Program-made: the position numbers and the translations under genes | Assembly (NCBI GenBank): GCA_027575765.1 | Contig: JANBPT010000125.1 | Span: 1-64,000, forward strand | DNA: 64,000 nt | Direction: 5' to 3' | DNA from: Tieghemiomyces parasiticus | Taxonomy: Eukaryota > Kickxellomycota > Dimargaritomycetes > Dimargaritales > Dimargaritaceae | The notes under the pieces: generated by a model | Seen by the model: only the letters and a program-made list of their open reading frames with translations | Database searches by the model: none | Told to the model about the DNA's origin: nothing | Shown: positions 33,601-43,077 of the stretch, in pieces | How positions within the stretch are numbered: position 1 is the stretch's first letter | Layout of the letters: the number at the start of each line of letters is the position of its first letter

Positions 33601-34224
33601 CTCAATAACCTTAAGGTGCAAGAACGCCAGAGTCGAGTGTGCACCACTGTCGCCATAGCCATCGTAGCCGAGACCTGCGCGCCCTACACTGTCCTTCCAG
33701 CGCTACTCAACGAGTACCGTGTTCCAGAACTCAACGTCCAGAACGGTGTGCTCAAATCGCTGTCCTTCCTGTTTGAGTACATTGGCGAGATGGGCAAGGA
33801 CTATGTGTATGCCGTTACCCCGCTGCTTGAGGACGCCTTGATGGAGCGTGACGCTGTGCATCGTCAGACCGCGTGCGCCGTGATCAAGCACGTAAGCCTG
33901 GGGGTGGTCGGGTTGGGCTGCGAGGACGCCCTGGCCCATCTGCTCAACTTTGTCTGGCCCAATATCTTCGAGACCTCGCCCCACGTCATCAACGCGGTAA
34001 TGGGTGCCATTGAAGGCCTGCGGGTGGCCCTAGGGCCCGGGCTGATTCTGCACTATTTGCTACAGGGTCTCTTTCACCCGGCTACCCGCGTCCGGGAGGT
34101 ATATTGGCGCATCTACAACACTATGTACATGGGTGCCCAGGATGCGATGGTGCCGTACTACCCCCCTGTTGAGGACGACGAGCGCAACACCTATGAGATG
34201 CCCGAGTTGAGCTATGTACTCTAA
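30667..34224 (+). CDS. SF3B1: U2 snRNP splicing factor SF3B1 / Hsh155 / Prp10
   Basis: HEAT-repeat scaffold of the SF3b complex, which clamps the U2/branch-point duplex in the pre-spliceosome. Intronless, 1185 residues from ATG 30667 ([15 protein letters not shown]). The N-terminal part has at least four tryptophan U2AF-ligand motifs of the RWDxTP type (RRWDMATP, then SRWDATPR twice and SRWDATPV, about residues 152-225) with many Thr-Pro sites that are CDK-type phosphorylation targets. Next is the p14-binding segment [19 protein letters not shown] and [17 protein letters not shown]. From about 360 the HEAT superhelix is very close to human SF3B1: [40 protein letters not shown] and ending [17 protein letters not shown]. 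The cancer-hotspot lysine (human K700) is kept as Lys581 in DEQQKVRT. Coding upstream of 30667 would need a TTG start and is rejected. Confidence 0.98.
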   Translation: MANDTDHTAPADQPPVTKKKLASYTAPQEFLDEIMQAGGEDAPDPFAAFLQAERVIAKRQDEYQARGRKRALSPERADPFAAADAPGGSAGQARTYTEAMREADVDREHQRVLQQVADLQKQGKLPPPNASASTATAPASVAMDATPRSEGRKRRWDMATPAAPQPSGSGATLAQSRWDATPRTDAVAAGATPRRSRWDATPRADATVSATPKRAGRSRWDATPVAMDGGATPVGPQFGLATPTPGALAVPMTPAGDGRLNTRLARELDQRNRPLTDDELDTILPIEGYEIVAPPATYVPIHTPARKLMATPTPLVGGAGGFMMQEEDRHQTYDLPPEIPGLPNLPALKPEDVQYFSKLMDGQAEDNLTNEEAKERRIMRLLLKIKNGTPPMRKTALRSITDRARDFGAGPLFNQILPLLMSPALEDQERHVLVKVIDRILYRLDDLVRPYVHKILVVIEPMLIDNDYFARIESREIISNLSKAAGLATMIATMRPDIDHVDDFVRNTTARAFSVVASALGIQALLPFLRAVCRSKKSWQARHTGIKIVQQIAILTGCAVLPHLRGLVDSVAHGLEDEQQKVRTITALAISALAEAAAPYGIESFDAVLKPLWTGIRTHRGKGLAAFLKAIGYIIPLMDAEYANYYTREVMLIVVREFQSPDEEMKKIVLKVVKQCAATEGVEPAYLRTDILPEFFRHFWIRRMALDHRNYHAVVETTVELAQRVGVGEVIGRIVDDLKDESEDYRKMVMETINRVVTTLGAADVDARLEEVLLDGILFAFQEQTTDGSVMLNGFSSVVTALGERVRPYLPQVYSTILWRLNNMSSEVRQQAADLVARIAGVMQACGQDNLLRDLGGVLYEYLGEEYPEVLGSILGALKAVVNVVGMHQMNPPIKDLLPRLTPILRNRHDKVQQNAIELVGRIADRGAEFVSAREWMRICFELLDMLKAQRNSTRRAAVNTFGYIAKAIGPQDVLGTLLNNLKVQERQSRVCTTVAIAIVAETCAPYTVLPALLNEYRVPELNVQNGVLKSLSFLFEYIGEMGKDYVYAVTPLLEDALMERDAVHRQTACAVIKHVSLGVVGLGCEDALAHLLNFVWPNIFETSPHVINAVMGAIEGLRVALGPGLILHYLLQGLFHPATRVREVYWRIYNTMYMGAQDAMVPYYPPVEDDERNTYEMPELSYVL

Positions 34225-34737
34225 CGTAGGAGAAACCGACAAGAGAGTTGCAATAAAATACACTTTTTTTGATAGTTAAACATAAATTAGCTCCCCCGGG
34301 TCATTTGGTCTGTTTGTTTGTTGCTTGATACATTGTGGTGATGGCGTGATTTGCTGTCAGCGCTACTGGCTAGAGAGCGGGAGGGATGGGGCATTGATAG
34401 TATAAACCTGCTGACTGGTACCCACAAGGTAATCTACTCCAATAGCACCCAGATTCCTCTAACCTGCTACGGATAGCTCGCAGCGCGTCACGCCCTTTTT
34501 AAAGAGTACGGGCTTGAGTCGCATTTTGGGTATTGCATTCCACGCCTGGGTCAAGGCACCCACTCCCCTCCCTCATCCTACCAGTGCCGGCAAAATACCC
34601 TCCACTTGGACCCATCCCGTCTGCATGCTATTGCACACACACCCCTTCATTGAACCATCCCATTCCGTGCCCGACTTTGCCGCCTAGGTCCATCGGTGGT
34701 TGCGATCCCCTCCCTTAACCGTGCCACCGACCACCTC
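34225..34737. other. Spacer between SF3B1 and the INTS4-like gene
   Basis: 0.5 kb with no separate gene. It holds the SF3B1 3' end with a candidate poly(A) signal at 34252-34257, then a C-rich stretch from about 34550 that probably contains the promoter and 5' UTR of the next gene. An intron acceptor-like tag at about 34685 could mark a spliced leader exon, but I could not confirm one. Confidence 0.45.
34252..34257 (+). promoter_or_regulatory. Candidate poly(A) signal of SF3B1
   Basis: AATAAA starts 28 nt after the SF3B1 stop codon, followed by an A/T-rich stretch containing T6. The position is right for cleavage and polyadenylation, though fungal signals are loose. Confidence 0.4.
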
Positions 34738-37692
34738 ATGTCAGTCCCCGCCCCGTCCGTAACCTGGTCGGGTCCGTCGGCCGTGGCGGCCCCAAGCGGG
34801 GATGCTACGCGACCCACGGCCCTCCTCGATTGGCTTGCGAGTTCAAACGCGGGACTCTGCACTGAAGGGCTTCTGCTGCTGGCCGACCGGTTACCTGTAC
34901 TAACCCCGGCCACGGTCATTCAGGCCCGAAACGCTGTCCTGAATCGCCTACAGATCGAATCCCGAGCGCCCCTCCGGAGCCTACTGCAACGACTGGCCAC
35001 CCAGCTCTACGTTTACCCGGGGGTCGATGGTGGTGAACTCTTTGATGTTTTGTTGCGTCAGTTTCTCGGGGAGGACAACCGGCATGACCCTAACCTGGCC
35101 TCTGGCACTATCACCCCCGACACTGTCACGCAAGACCCAGACAGTCCCACATTTACTAGCACCGGGCCCCTATTGACCGCCTTGAACGATGCACTCACTG
35201 CCGACGCGGGCCTGGTGCGGCGCCTCACGGCTCACCCGGGTTGGCAGCGGGCCTTCCTGCGCCGCATTGCCCAGTCGGCTAATGCTTATCACGCCAATGT
35301 GCGATTGCTCAGCCTGCGCCTGTTCACGCTGAGCGGAGTGTTCAGCCGGCACTATCGGGTGACCCTGCCCGGTGCACTCCATCTACCGGGGACGCTCAGT
35401 CGGTATCTGGCTGATGGGCATCCGCAGGTCCGCCGGACCGCGTTGGACCTCCTGTACGCGTCCCATCTGGCGGGCCATACCCTGCCATCGACGCTGTACC
35501 CGGTTTGCGTGGAGCATCTCAAGGATGATTACGAGTATGTCCGCCTTAGCGCCCTACGCCTGATTTGGATCGTCAGTCGCCTATATCCCGAGGAAATCCT
35601 GGAGTTGCGCAAGGCCGACGGGGCCGGCTCGGGGCCAGCAACTGTCGAGAACATCCGCCTTGTCGACGACGCCTTCGTCAAGATTTGTGATGTGGTCAAC
35701 GATTCATCTATGCGGCTGCGCACTGAAGCCTGCGTTCTCCTTGGCAGCTATGCCGACGTACAAGCCAACTATCTTTCCCAGACCTTGAGCAAGAAGATCA
35801 TGTCCCACTTGCGCCGGCGACCAGCCTTCGGCAAGCCCGGGGGCAAGCACGGGCCCCGGCGGAACATGATCCCAGTGGCTGAGGGAGATCTCGACGTGGA
35901 GGCCGACGAGTTCCGCATCTTGGACTCCGGGGCATGCGGGGCCTTCGTTCATGGCCTGGAGGACGAGTACCGCGAGGTGCGCAATGCCGCCATTCACTCT
36001 CTGTGTGCCCTTTGCCTTCGGTCTGACGACTTCGCCCGCCAAGCTGTGGATTACCTAGTGGACATCTTTAACGACGAAATTGATTACGTCCGGCTCAACG
36101 CCATCACTAGCCTCACCAAGATGGCCCACAAACACCATCTGACCCTGAACAGCGAGCAGCTCCAAATCATTTTCGGGGTGATGGCCGACGCGGACCCGAC
36201 CATCCGGCAGGCCATCCATCGGCTCCTGGGTGCCATGCGCCTGGCTGACCTGGCCTGCGTACTGGCTACTACGGAGGCCCTGATCGCCGGTCTGCGACGC
36301 CATCCTGACGACCAGCTCACCACCTACGGCTGCCTCCGCTATGTCGGTCGACAGCAGGCCTCCATGATTGACGGCGGCACGGTGGAACGTCTGCTCAACA
36401 TCGAGAAGCAATATTTGACCCGGGAGTTTAGCCAGGACGATCCCGTACAGACAGCTTACCTGGCCCTGACCCTCAACGCCGCCAAGGCCCGGCCGTCCCT
36501 CCTGAACGTGTTCCCGGCCTTCGTCTTCAACTATGTACCGTACTTATTCGACCGTTATCCGAACTGCTTTCCAGAACCCCGCCAGATTCCGGCCCCGCGC
36601 AATAAGCCCACTGAATACCTGTGCGACACCCAATTCCGTTACCGACTGCCCACCCAACGTCGGGACCAGCTCGCCCAGGTCATCCCGGCGGTCCGACGTG
36701 AACTTCCGCGGGCGTTCGCTCTGGCCGCCACTGCGCCTGCCCGCGCTGACCGCTACCTTGCCCAGCTAGCCCGCCAACTGGCAGCCGTCGGGCCGGCCGG
36801 TGCCTGCGTCGGCCGTTGCCTCGGTCTCTTCATCGCCGCCTGCCGGGTGGCCCTCACTGCCCGCCGCGGTCCCTGGGCCGACCGCCGGGCTTTGGCGGCC
36901 GACCTCCTCGGCCGGGCTTATCACCTCGAGCACGCCTTTCTGGGCCAGTCCCCACGCACGCTCTACGTGCTGGCGCGCCTCCGCCTTCTTGCCCACGCCC
37001 TGGCCCTCCAAACCGCCCCGACTGTTGACCTCGCACGACTCCCAGACCTTATTGACCGCGTCCGGCTCGTCCGCGCCCGCGCCGACCGCGCCGGGGATAC
37101 CCCCGCCGCTGCCCTCATCGCTCTCCACACGGCCGTGACCCGCCCGGACGCTACGGCAGCCCAACTCCGGCTGGCCCTCGATCGGTACGTGATCAGCTGC
37201 CCTCTTGCTTCGTGCGGCGCGACCGATGCCTTTAAAGAGGCACGCGCCACCATGACTGCCCCCGTCGGGCACCCAGATAAACCGCGCCTTGTCCTGGGTG
37301 ATTTCCCACTAGCCGTCGGGGTCGAGGCTGACCTCGCCTGGATCACTGACCCGCGGGCCCTACGCCTGCGGCTGCGACTGCCCGACCGGACTGTGCGCTA
37401 CGAAACCCTCCCGGCCGCCCATTTCCGACCTACGGCGCCGTATCGCTACCACTTGACGACAACCGTCCGGATTCCGCTACCTGCGGTGGGCAATGCCGCT
37501 GCCGTGGCTTTCGACGTAGTCGCAGCCTACCCGCTCGACTGCCCCCGCGAGGACGCCGCCCTGCTCGGCTTACGGGACCACACTACCGCCCCCATCCCGG
37601 AGGATCCCTTACCTGTCGCGTACGTCGAGTTGCAGGAAGAACCGGCGCTGGTACACGTCCAGTCCCAGTTGCCGACCCAGGCAATGCCATGA
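34738..37692 (+). CDS. INTS4: Integrator complex subunit 4-like HEAT protein
   Basis: Integrator subunit 4 is the HEAT-repeat scaffold that binds the INTS9-INTS11 endonuclease in the complex that processes snRNA 3' ends and terminates stalled Pol II. The 984-residue protein (ATG 34738, the first in frame) has the family's diagnostic blocks. VCVEHLKDDYEYVRLSALRL and IRLVDDAFVKICDVVNDSSM lead to RTEACVLLGSYADV, QTLSKKIMSHLRR and DSGACGAFVHGLEDEYREVR (from residue 396), matching ESGACGAFVHGLEDE of animals. Then come VDIFNDEIDYVRLNAITSLT and FGVMADADPTIRQAIHRLLG. The last 250 residues, after ALTLNAAKARPSLLNVFPAF, are Ala/Arg-rich and less conserved. No intron. The frame is open upstream to 34696 with a GTG, and a short upstream exon cannot be excluded. 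The best alternative is a generic HEAT protein, but the block order argues for INTS4. Confidence 0.85.
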   Translation: MSVPAPSVTWSGPSAVAAPSGDATRPTALLDWLASSNAGLCTEGLLLLADRLPVLTPATVIQARNAVLNRLQIESRAPLRSLLQRLATQLYVYPGVDGGELFDVLLRQFLGEDNRHDPNLASGTITPDTVTQDPDSPTFTSTGPLLTALNDALTADAGLVRRLTAHPGWQRAFLRRIAQSANAYHANVRLLSLRLFTLSGVFSRHYRVTLPGALHLPGTLSRYLADGHPQVRRTALDLLYASHLAGHTLPSTLYPVCVEHLKDDYEYVRLSALRLIWIVSRLYPEEILELRKADGAGSGPATVENIRLVDDAFVKICDVVNDSSMRLRTEACVLLGSYADVQANYLSQTLSKKIMSHLRRRPAFGKPGGKHGPRRNMIPVAEGDLDVEADEFRILDSGACGAFVHGLEDEYREVRNAAIHSLCALCLRSDDFARQAVDYLVDIFNDEIDYVRLNAITSLTKMAHKHHLTLNSEQLQIIFGVMADADPTIRQAIHRLLGAMRLADLACVLATTEALIAGLRRHPDDQLTTYGCLRYVGRQQASMIDGGTVERLLNIEKQYLTREFSQDDPVQTAYLALTLNAAKARPSLLNVFPAFVFNYVPYLFDRYPNCFPEPRQIPAPRNKPTEYLCDTQFRYRLPTQRRDQLAQVIPAVRRELPRAFALAATAPARADRYLAQLARQLAAVGPAGACVGRCLGLFIAACRVALTARRGPWADRRALAADLLGRAYHLEHAFLGQSPRTLYVLARLRLLAHALALQTAPTVDLARLPDLIDRVRLVRARADRAGDTPAAALIALHTAVTRPDATAAQLRLALDRYVISCPLASCGATDAFKEARATMTAPVGHPDKPRLVLGDFPLAVGVEADLAWITDPRALRLRLRLPDRTVRYETLPAAHFRPTAPYRYHLTTTVRIPLPAVGNAAAVAFDVVAAYPLDCPREDAALLGLRDHTTAPIPEDPLPVAYVELQEEPALVHVQSQLPTQAMP

Positions 37693-38148
37693 ATGTGGTC
37701 AATTAAAGTATGGCGTCGCATCGGAGCCTGATTATTTACGTCTTTCTTGTATGGTCCTGTATATGCCCTCGCCCATAAGGGTATAGTTGTATCAGGTTAA
37801 ATATTTTACATCTGTACTTGACACGCTAGTTATCTGATGACGTTAGAGTCTCAACCATTAACTAGGTGAGAGGGCCGTGTGCAAGTAGAAGGCTGTCTAA
37901 CAGGGTATGCTCGAGAAATGTATTCAGTCATTTAGTGGCGGTTGATATATCAAACGCCTACCACCGGTAGTATGAAGCGATGCCCAACCGGAGTAATCCA
38001 TCCCTGTTCATCCGAACTGCCTGGTTTGACATTCGCTTCTTTAGGTTCAACCTTCGCATTGTCGCATGCGAGTCCTCGTCCTTCGTCGTACCTCTTTTTA
38101 CTCTTTACGCATTCTCATTACCCAACTCTACCCTGGTTTTTTCGTACC
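37693..38148. other. Spacer between the INTS4-like gene and ISY1
   Basis: 0.46 kb with no gene, fairly AT-rich from 37730 to 37960. An ATTAAA poly(A)-like motif at about 37702 follows the INTS4-like stop. The last 100 bases are pyrimidine-rich and probably form the ISY1 leader. Confidence 0.5.
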
Positions 38149-39341
38149 ATGGCGCGCAACCAAGAGAAGGCTCAGTCCATGCTGTACCGGTTCCGCGAGG
38201 CCCAGGCTGAGGAGCTGGGTCTCAAACCGATCCGCGAGAAGCGCCCCTACCTGGCATCCGAGGTCGACACGGTCCCTGAGGCTGAACGGTGGCGCCAGCA
38301 GGTCATCCGCGAGATCGCCCGTAAGGTTGCCAGCATCCACGACTCCAGTTTGAGTGACTACCAGATCCGCGACTTGAACGACGACATCAACAAGTCAATG
38401 CGCGAGAAGCGACACTGGGAGGACAGGATACTCGAGCTCGGCGGCCCAGACTACAGCGTAAGTGAATGCGCAGGAGGAACTGTGGCCAGTTTAATGACGG
38501 TGTGCCAGGCACCTAGATAACCTGCTCGATTAACTTACACGCACCTTACCACCCCCTGTCACCGTACCTTAATCCTAATGTCAGAAAATTGGACCCAAGA
38601 TGCTCGATCACCAGGGCAAGGAGGTACCTGGTAACCGAGGGTACAGGTAGGTTACGGTCACTGGTCAAACTGATTTCATCCCAAACAGGGATACTTCGAT
38701 CAACCCACCGTCGCTGCCAATCTGTTTTGACCACTCGTTACGCACCCTTGGCACGCTCCTATGCCTATTCAATCCCACCATATACCAGATACTTCGGCCG
38801 GGCGAAGGACCTTCCTGGAGTCCGCGAACTGCTGGAGCAGGAAGGTAAGTATATCTGGCCCATGGAGCCAGTGGGGGTTGGTAGTTGATTAGACAACCTA
38901 TCCCGCCACAACTGCGGCTAACCATCGACCGATTTCACACTCCTTTCTTCTGACAATTTGTGACATTTAGCGCCGAAACTGCCACAAAAATCCCGGCACG
39001 AGCTGTACAAACGTATCGATACGGACTACTACGGCTATCGCGACGAAGACGACGGCGGGGCGTTGGTCGAGTACGAGGCCCGACAGGAAAGGTTATGTAA
39101 GTCATCCATGGGCAGGGTAAATATCCCCCGGCAGTTGACCATCGGGGGGGGGTCTACACACCATACCACCCAACGAGAAGTCGAACTAAACCACAATCAC
39201 CGCCCTACACTCCCAATAATTTCCTGCTCCTCTATTTCATCCATTACAGTGACTGACAGCCTGAAGTTGAATCCCAACCTTACACTGTCGGATCAGGAAT
39301 CCGCGAGCGGTAGCGAAAGCGAAACGGGGCGGTCACCGTGA
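38149..39341 (+). CDS. ISY1: Pre-mRNA splicing factor ISY1, five exons
   Basis: NineTeen-complex-associated splicing factor that sits near the catalytic core and helps control the first-step conformation. My model is join(38149..38457, 38585..38646, 38789..38844, 38971..39096, 39250..39341), 214 residues. Exon 1 gives MARNQEKAQSMLYRFREAQ, EKRPYLASEVDTVPEAERWR and IRDLNDDINKSMREKRHWED, and ends at the family's ELGGPDYS. Exon 2 gives KIGPKMLDHQGKEVPGNRGY. Exon 3 gives YFGRAKDLPGVRELLEQE. Exon 4 gives RHELYKRIDTDYYGYRDEDD. Exon 5 is a short acidic, Ser-rich tail. All four introns (127, 142, 126, 153 nt) have GTAAGT or GTAGGT donors and keep phase. The protein is shorter than human ISY1 (285), lacking its charged C-terminal extension, and is closer to the yeast length. 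The exon 5 acceptor is the least certain. Confidence 0.93.
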
Positions 39342-39841
39342 ATATGTCTATTGTATCGAGATGGCTACCGCTATAATCAGCTTCGCGTTATTATTCATTT
39401 CTCCTAGTTCTAGTATTGGTTGCTACACTATTTCCAAGTAAACGACCTATCTGTATTTGTCAACAGGACGAGGTTGGAGACTGAGAGGGGCCGCCACGCT
39501 TATCGTTAAGCAGCCTTAATTGGCTCAGGCTAAACTGAAGTCACGTGATAGTATACCTATAATCAGAGATGTAATGTTGACGAATATATGGCTGCTAAAC
39601 TTGTCTATTAGCAAAGATTTTGAAAAAGGAGTGCATTATCGCTAGACTTCGCACTTCCTGCATAACCCGAGGAAGATATCCCCGACTGGACTATCAGTTG
39701 GGCTCCAAACCACCACTGACCCACTACACCTTGCAACGCAACAACCAGTACCCATACAGCTCATCGCCCCTACCTCCCTTCCTGAGGACCTGACAGTTCA
39801 ACTTGTTGGTCCATTCTACACCACCCTCATTTCTTACCACT
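39342..39841. other. Spacer between ISY1 and WDR89
   Basis: 0.5 kb with no gene, AT-rich from 39350 to 39650, then C/T-rich up to the WDR89 start, as expected of a promoter and leader. Confidence 0.5.
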
Positions 39842-41062
39842 ATGGCCACTCCAGTGCTACACCCGGTGGATGTCATTCCCCGGTTGTACCTTAACCGTAC
39901 GGCACGAGTGGCCCACGACGAGACCTACGTACTCCAACTTTGCTGGATTCCGGCCTCCCTTACACACCACGGAGAGACCTCGGTCACCGGTACTTTGACG
40001 CAACTGGCTGCCAGCACATCTAACCAACGGATTACCCTTTATGATGCCCAGCGACTGGCACCCGTTCACGAGCTCAACTTCCATGCCGGTGCGATCAAGC
40101 ACATCCAGCCCGTGGCTGGTCACCCACACCTGTTCCTGAGCGCCGCCGTGGATAGCTGCGTGGTCATTAGGGATCTCCGTACGGCCGGCGCCGGAAACGG
40201 GCCGGTCCAGCGAATCGCCGCCCCGGTGCCGAGTTTCCGTCAACCGCGGCGCGGTCAGGACCCTTTCGCGGTACTGGCGGCGGACGTGGACGGTGCAGGA
40301 CAGATGCTGGCCGCCGGCACCAATTTCTCGCCGGACTTTGAGGAGGCCATTTTGGCGCTATACGACCTACGGCAAGTTGGCCAGGGTCCCGTGCGGCAGT
40401 ACGTGGAGTCACATGGCGAAGATATTACCCAGGTTAAGTTCCACCCGCTACGAAGTGGGGTCCTCCTCACCGGGTCCGAGGACGGCCTGGTGTGCCTATT
40501 TGACTTGAACCAAGAATGTGAGGACGATGCGGTGACGGCGGTGGGCAATACCGAGTCGTCGGTCAACCTCGCCGGGTGGTTCGGTCCGTCAGCCGAGTAC
40601 GTATACGCGGCTAGTCCCTTTGACAACTTCACCCTTTGGGGTATCCGCGACGACGGCCTCGATCTGATCCATCGGTGGGCCGATACTCGGCAGCTGGGTG
40701 GCCCCGGGTGCCCGACGGATTATATTGTCGACTGCCACTACAACCCGCACTCGCAGCGCCTGTTCTTGACGACCGGGTCGAATGAGGGCCAGATCCAAAA
40801 CTTCCACGTGGGCATGGGCGATCTGCGGCTCTGCCAGGCCCTCGACGGTGGACACAGCGAGGTCGTCCGTGCGGTGCTATGGAGCCCTGACCAGTCCGTC
40901 CTCATTAGCGGAGGGGAGGATGCCCAGCTCAGCGCCTGGACTAGCGCACCCCCGCCACCAGAATCCGAAATGGCCGCTTCAACATCGACCCAACCGCTAT
41001 GGCACGAGTCGGCCGGCTCCACTTCGTCGGCACGCAACCCCAGTCGGTTCCGGCCATACTGA
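39842..41062 (+). CDS. WDR89: WD40-repeat protein, WDR89-like
   Basis: A 406-residue beta-propeller protein. The WDR89 family has no firmly established function. Recognisable repeats include ITLYDAQRLAPVHELNFHAG (near 60), LSAAVDSCVVIRDLRT, ILALYDLRQVGQGPVRQYVE, and HGEDITQVKFHPLRSGVLLT with GSEDGLVCLFDLNQECEDDA, the most diagnostic block for WDR89. Then come VNLAGWFGPSAEYVYAASPF, DYIVDCHYNPHSQRLFLTTG and the last repeat HSEVVRAVLWSPDQSVLISG with GEDAQLSAWTS. The tail after about 370 is Ser/Pro-rich. The start is ATG 39842 (ctATGg), the first in frame. The frame is open upstream to 39803 without an ATG. No intron. A generic WD40 protein is the alternative, but the EDDA block and final GGEDAQL support WDR89. 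Confidence 0.82.
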   Translation: MATPVLHPVDVIPRLYLNRTARVAHDETYVLQLCWIPASLTHHGETSVTGTLTQLAASTSNQRITLYDAQRLAPVHELNFHAGAIKHIQPVAGHPHLFLSAAVDSCVVIRDLRTAGAGNGPVQRIAAPVPSFRQPRRGQDPFAVLAADVDGAGQMLAAGTNFSPDFEEAILALYDLRQVGQGPVRQYVESHGEDITQVKFHPLRSGVLLTGSEDGLVCLFDLNQECEDDAVTAVGNTESSVNLAGWFGPSAEYVYAASPFDNFTLWGIRDDGLDLIHRWADTRQLGGPGCPTDYIVDCHYNPHSQRLFLTTGSNEGQIQNFHVGMGDLRLCQALDGGHSEVVRAVLWSPDQSVLISGGEDAQLSAWTSAPPPPESEMAASTSTQPLWHESAGSTSSARNPSRFRPY

Positions 41063-42954
41063 TTCGGTGAGGCCAAAGCTCTGGGTGTCCAGGGTTCAGG
41101 TAGCGGTCGACAATAAACCCCACTTTTGCATCGTAAAAAGGCACGCCGTCCCAACCCGAGCCAGTGTATTGGGCGATTACGTCTGCTGTAGTGATGCCTT
41201 CCCCCGTGGGTTGCGTTGGGAACTCCCGAGGCCTCACTGCCGACCCGTTGCAACACCGGGCCGGTCGTCAGTCCGTTGTGATTAGCGGTCTCCGGCAACG
41301 CCGGGGAGGGGTAATTAAATATCAATTTGAACGGGAAGGGTCGGTCATAGAAGCCTGGGGCGATGGACAGGCCATTGGGTACGGTAACCACCTCTCCTGG
41401 AACGGCCCAGTCTTCCCTGCCAATCGGCTGAGATGTCCTTGATGGGATATGAATGGAAGCGACCCGCCCGAGCTTCCGAAGTGAGTTGGCTCTAGTAGAG
41501 GGTCAACTTAATTGACTCGACCACCTGATGGACGCTGCGCTCGAGTTGTACTGGGCTATTCGTCAAGTCTCCCGCCCATCAGGGTGGGGGCGCCTTGAAT
41601 AACGGTCTATGTGGTAAGGTCACCAAGGGGTGAAACCGTCCAAGCCCATGCACTCGGTGGTAGAGTGGAGCACACGGGGGAGGGGAAGTGGGTCTGCTGC
41701 CTGATGGATCCTAAAGTCTAGGGAGCCTGGGGATTACTGTTATTTTTTGATCAAGAGAAAGGGCGGCTTGGCGCGGCCATCTGACTGGTCCGTTGAGCTC
41801 CGGTGTTGAGAGCTAGACACGGTCGGAGGCGGTAGAGAGCCGTATTTCACCGATAAACGTACCTAACAGGTAAACAGCAGCCTACTTGGGGCCGAACAGG
41901 CAGCCGTGGCTGGTTGCGAAGCCACCCACCTGAGCGATTGGACACAATAGACACGCTGAGGCCTAGCAAGCGTGACGCTCCTCCCATTACGAGTGTTGCT
42001 TATGAGAGCTGTCTTGGTACGCCACTAATGGCCTTGCTGATATCCACCTTAGGAGTTGTGAGGATGGTCCCGTTGCTACGAAAAGCCCCGCAAATTAACA
42101 GCGAACGGCCGGATGGCATGGTTCACGAAGTCAGGGCAATGGGGAAGCGTGGGATACTAGCCGTGAAGAGGAGATAAATTAGGTGCAAGCGAGAATTAAT
42201 GTAGTAGTGGTGAGCCTTTCTGTCAAAATTTGGCGTGTACAGGATCGCGCGGAACTGACGGGCTCGACAGCGAAGGACATGGTGGGAGTAGCTACGAGGT
42301 TACCGAGTTAAGAGGCGGACGAGACGCGAACTGAACGCTGTCCGCAAGCATCGTTAGTATAGGGACTACCACGACAAGTAATGGCTTCCACTAACCACCT
42401 TGAGCCAAGTGTGCTCATGTCAGGGAACATCTCCCACCGATAGGTTTCGAAGGGATGGACCCATACATGTGCACGTCACCGCCAGTAGAGACCCTATCTA
42501 AATCGCACATACGGTGCAGAAGCTAGCAAGCCTTGGGTTGTCGGACCGTCTGCAGAAGGGCCCAGGTGGCAGCCAAGTAGTAGAGGCCGCAGGAACGGGT
42601 GATTATCGAGGGACGGACTCATAGGGGGGGAACTGACGGGTATGCCAGTCCATATTTGAAGAACCAGTGTCTGGTTAGACATGGGGCCAGCCCTAAACTA
42701 CATCCGATGGCAATTATCTAGCCGTACAATACGATCAGTCCTACATCGCAGACGATACCAGGTATTGGAACCCTCGGGACGCTGGGACGACGCATTAATG
42801 AGCCGTTCAGCCAAGTGACTGTCATAAAATAACCGAATATCCCAACAACAGCGACAAAATTAGATGGGAATAAAATAATACCATGTCCGGCCAATCAGCG
42901 CATTGTATTTCAAGTTAGTCATTAAATATAATTTTTTGGGGCCCGAATCCTTCA
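41063..42954. other. Gene-free region between WDR89 and the 5S rRNA gene
   Basis: 1.9 kb without a supported gene. Short frames at 41164-41442 and 41914-42177 show no motif. Toward the right end the sequence is AT-rich (42820-42945), just before the 5S gene, as expected of a Pol III gene flank. Confidence 0.45.
41112..41117 (+). promoter_or_regulatory. Candidate poly(A) signal of WDR89
   Basis: AATAAA occurs 50 nt after the WDR89 stop codon on the same strand. Position is the only support. Confidence 0.35.
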
Positions 42955-43071
42955 GTTGCGGCCATCTGTATGTGTGATGCACCGTATCCCGTTAGATCTG
43001 CGAAGTTAAGGACATGTCAGCCGATTTAGTACTAAGGTGGGTGACCACTTGGGAATAGTCGGTGCCGCAAC
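42955..43071 (+). rRNA. 5S ribosomal RNA
   Basis: A 117-nt stretch with the hallmarks of a eukaryotic 5S rRNA gene. The ends form a perfect 8-bp helix I: GTTGCGGC at 42955-42962 pairs with GCCGCAAC at 43064-43071. Conserved blocks are in order: GCACCGTATCCCGTTAGATC, then GCGAAGTTAA at 43000-43009, then TTAGTACTAAGGTGGGTGACC ending near 43046 and CACTTGGGAATAGTCGGTGC. The central and C-box regions are the internal TFIIIA/TFIIIC promoter. The gene is followed directly by a T-run. It stands alone here, apart from any visible 18S-28S unit, as in fungi with dispersed 5S genes. It should be transcribed by Pol III. Exact ends are taken from the helix and could be off by one or two bases. Confidence 0.95.
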
Positions 43072-43077
43072 TTTTTT
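43072..43077 (+). terminator. Pol III T-run terminator of the 5S gene
   Basis: Six consecutive T residues directly follow the closing helix of the 5S rRNA, the standard Pol III termination signal. Confidence 0.85.

Noticed and set aside
42820..42950. AT-rich stretch as a centromere or origin
   Set aside because: Too short and without any repeat or consensus; it is better explained as the 5S gene flank.
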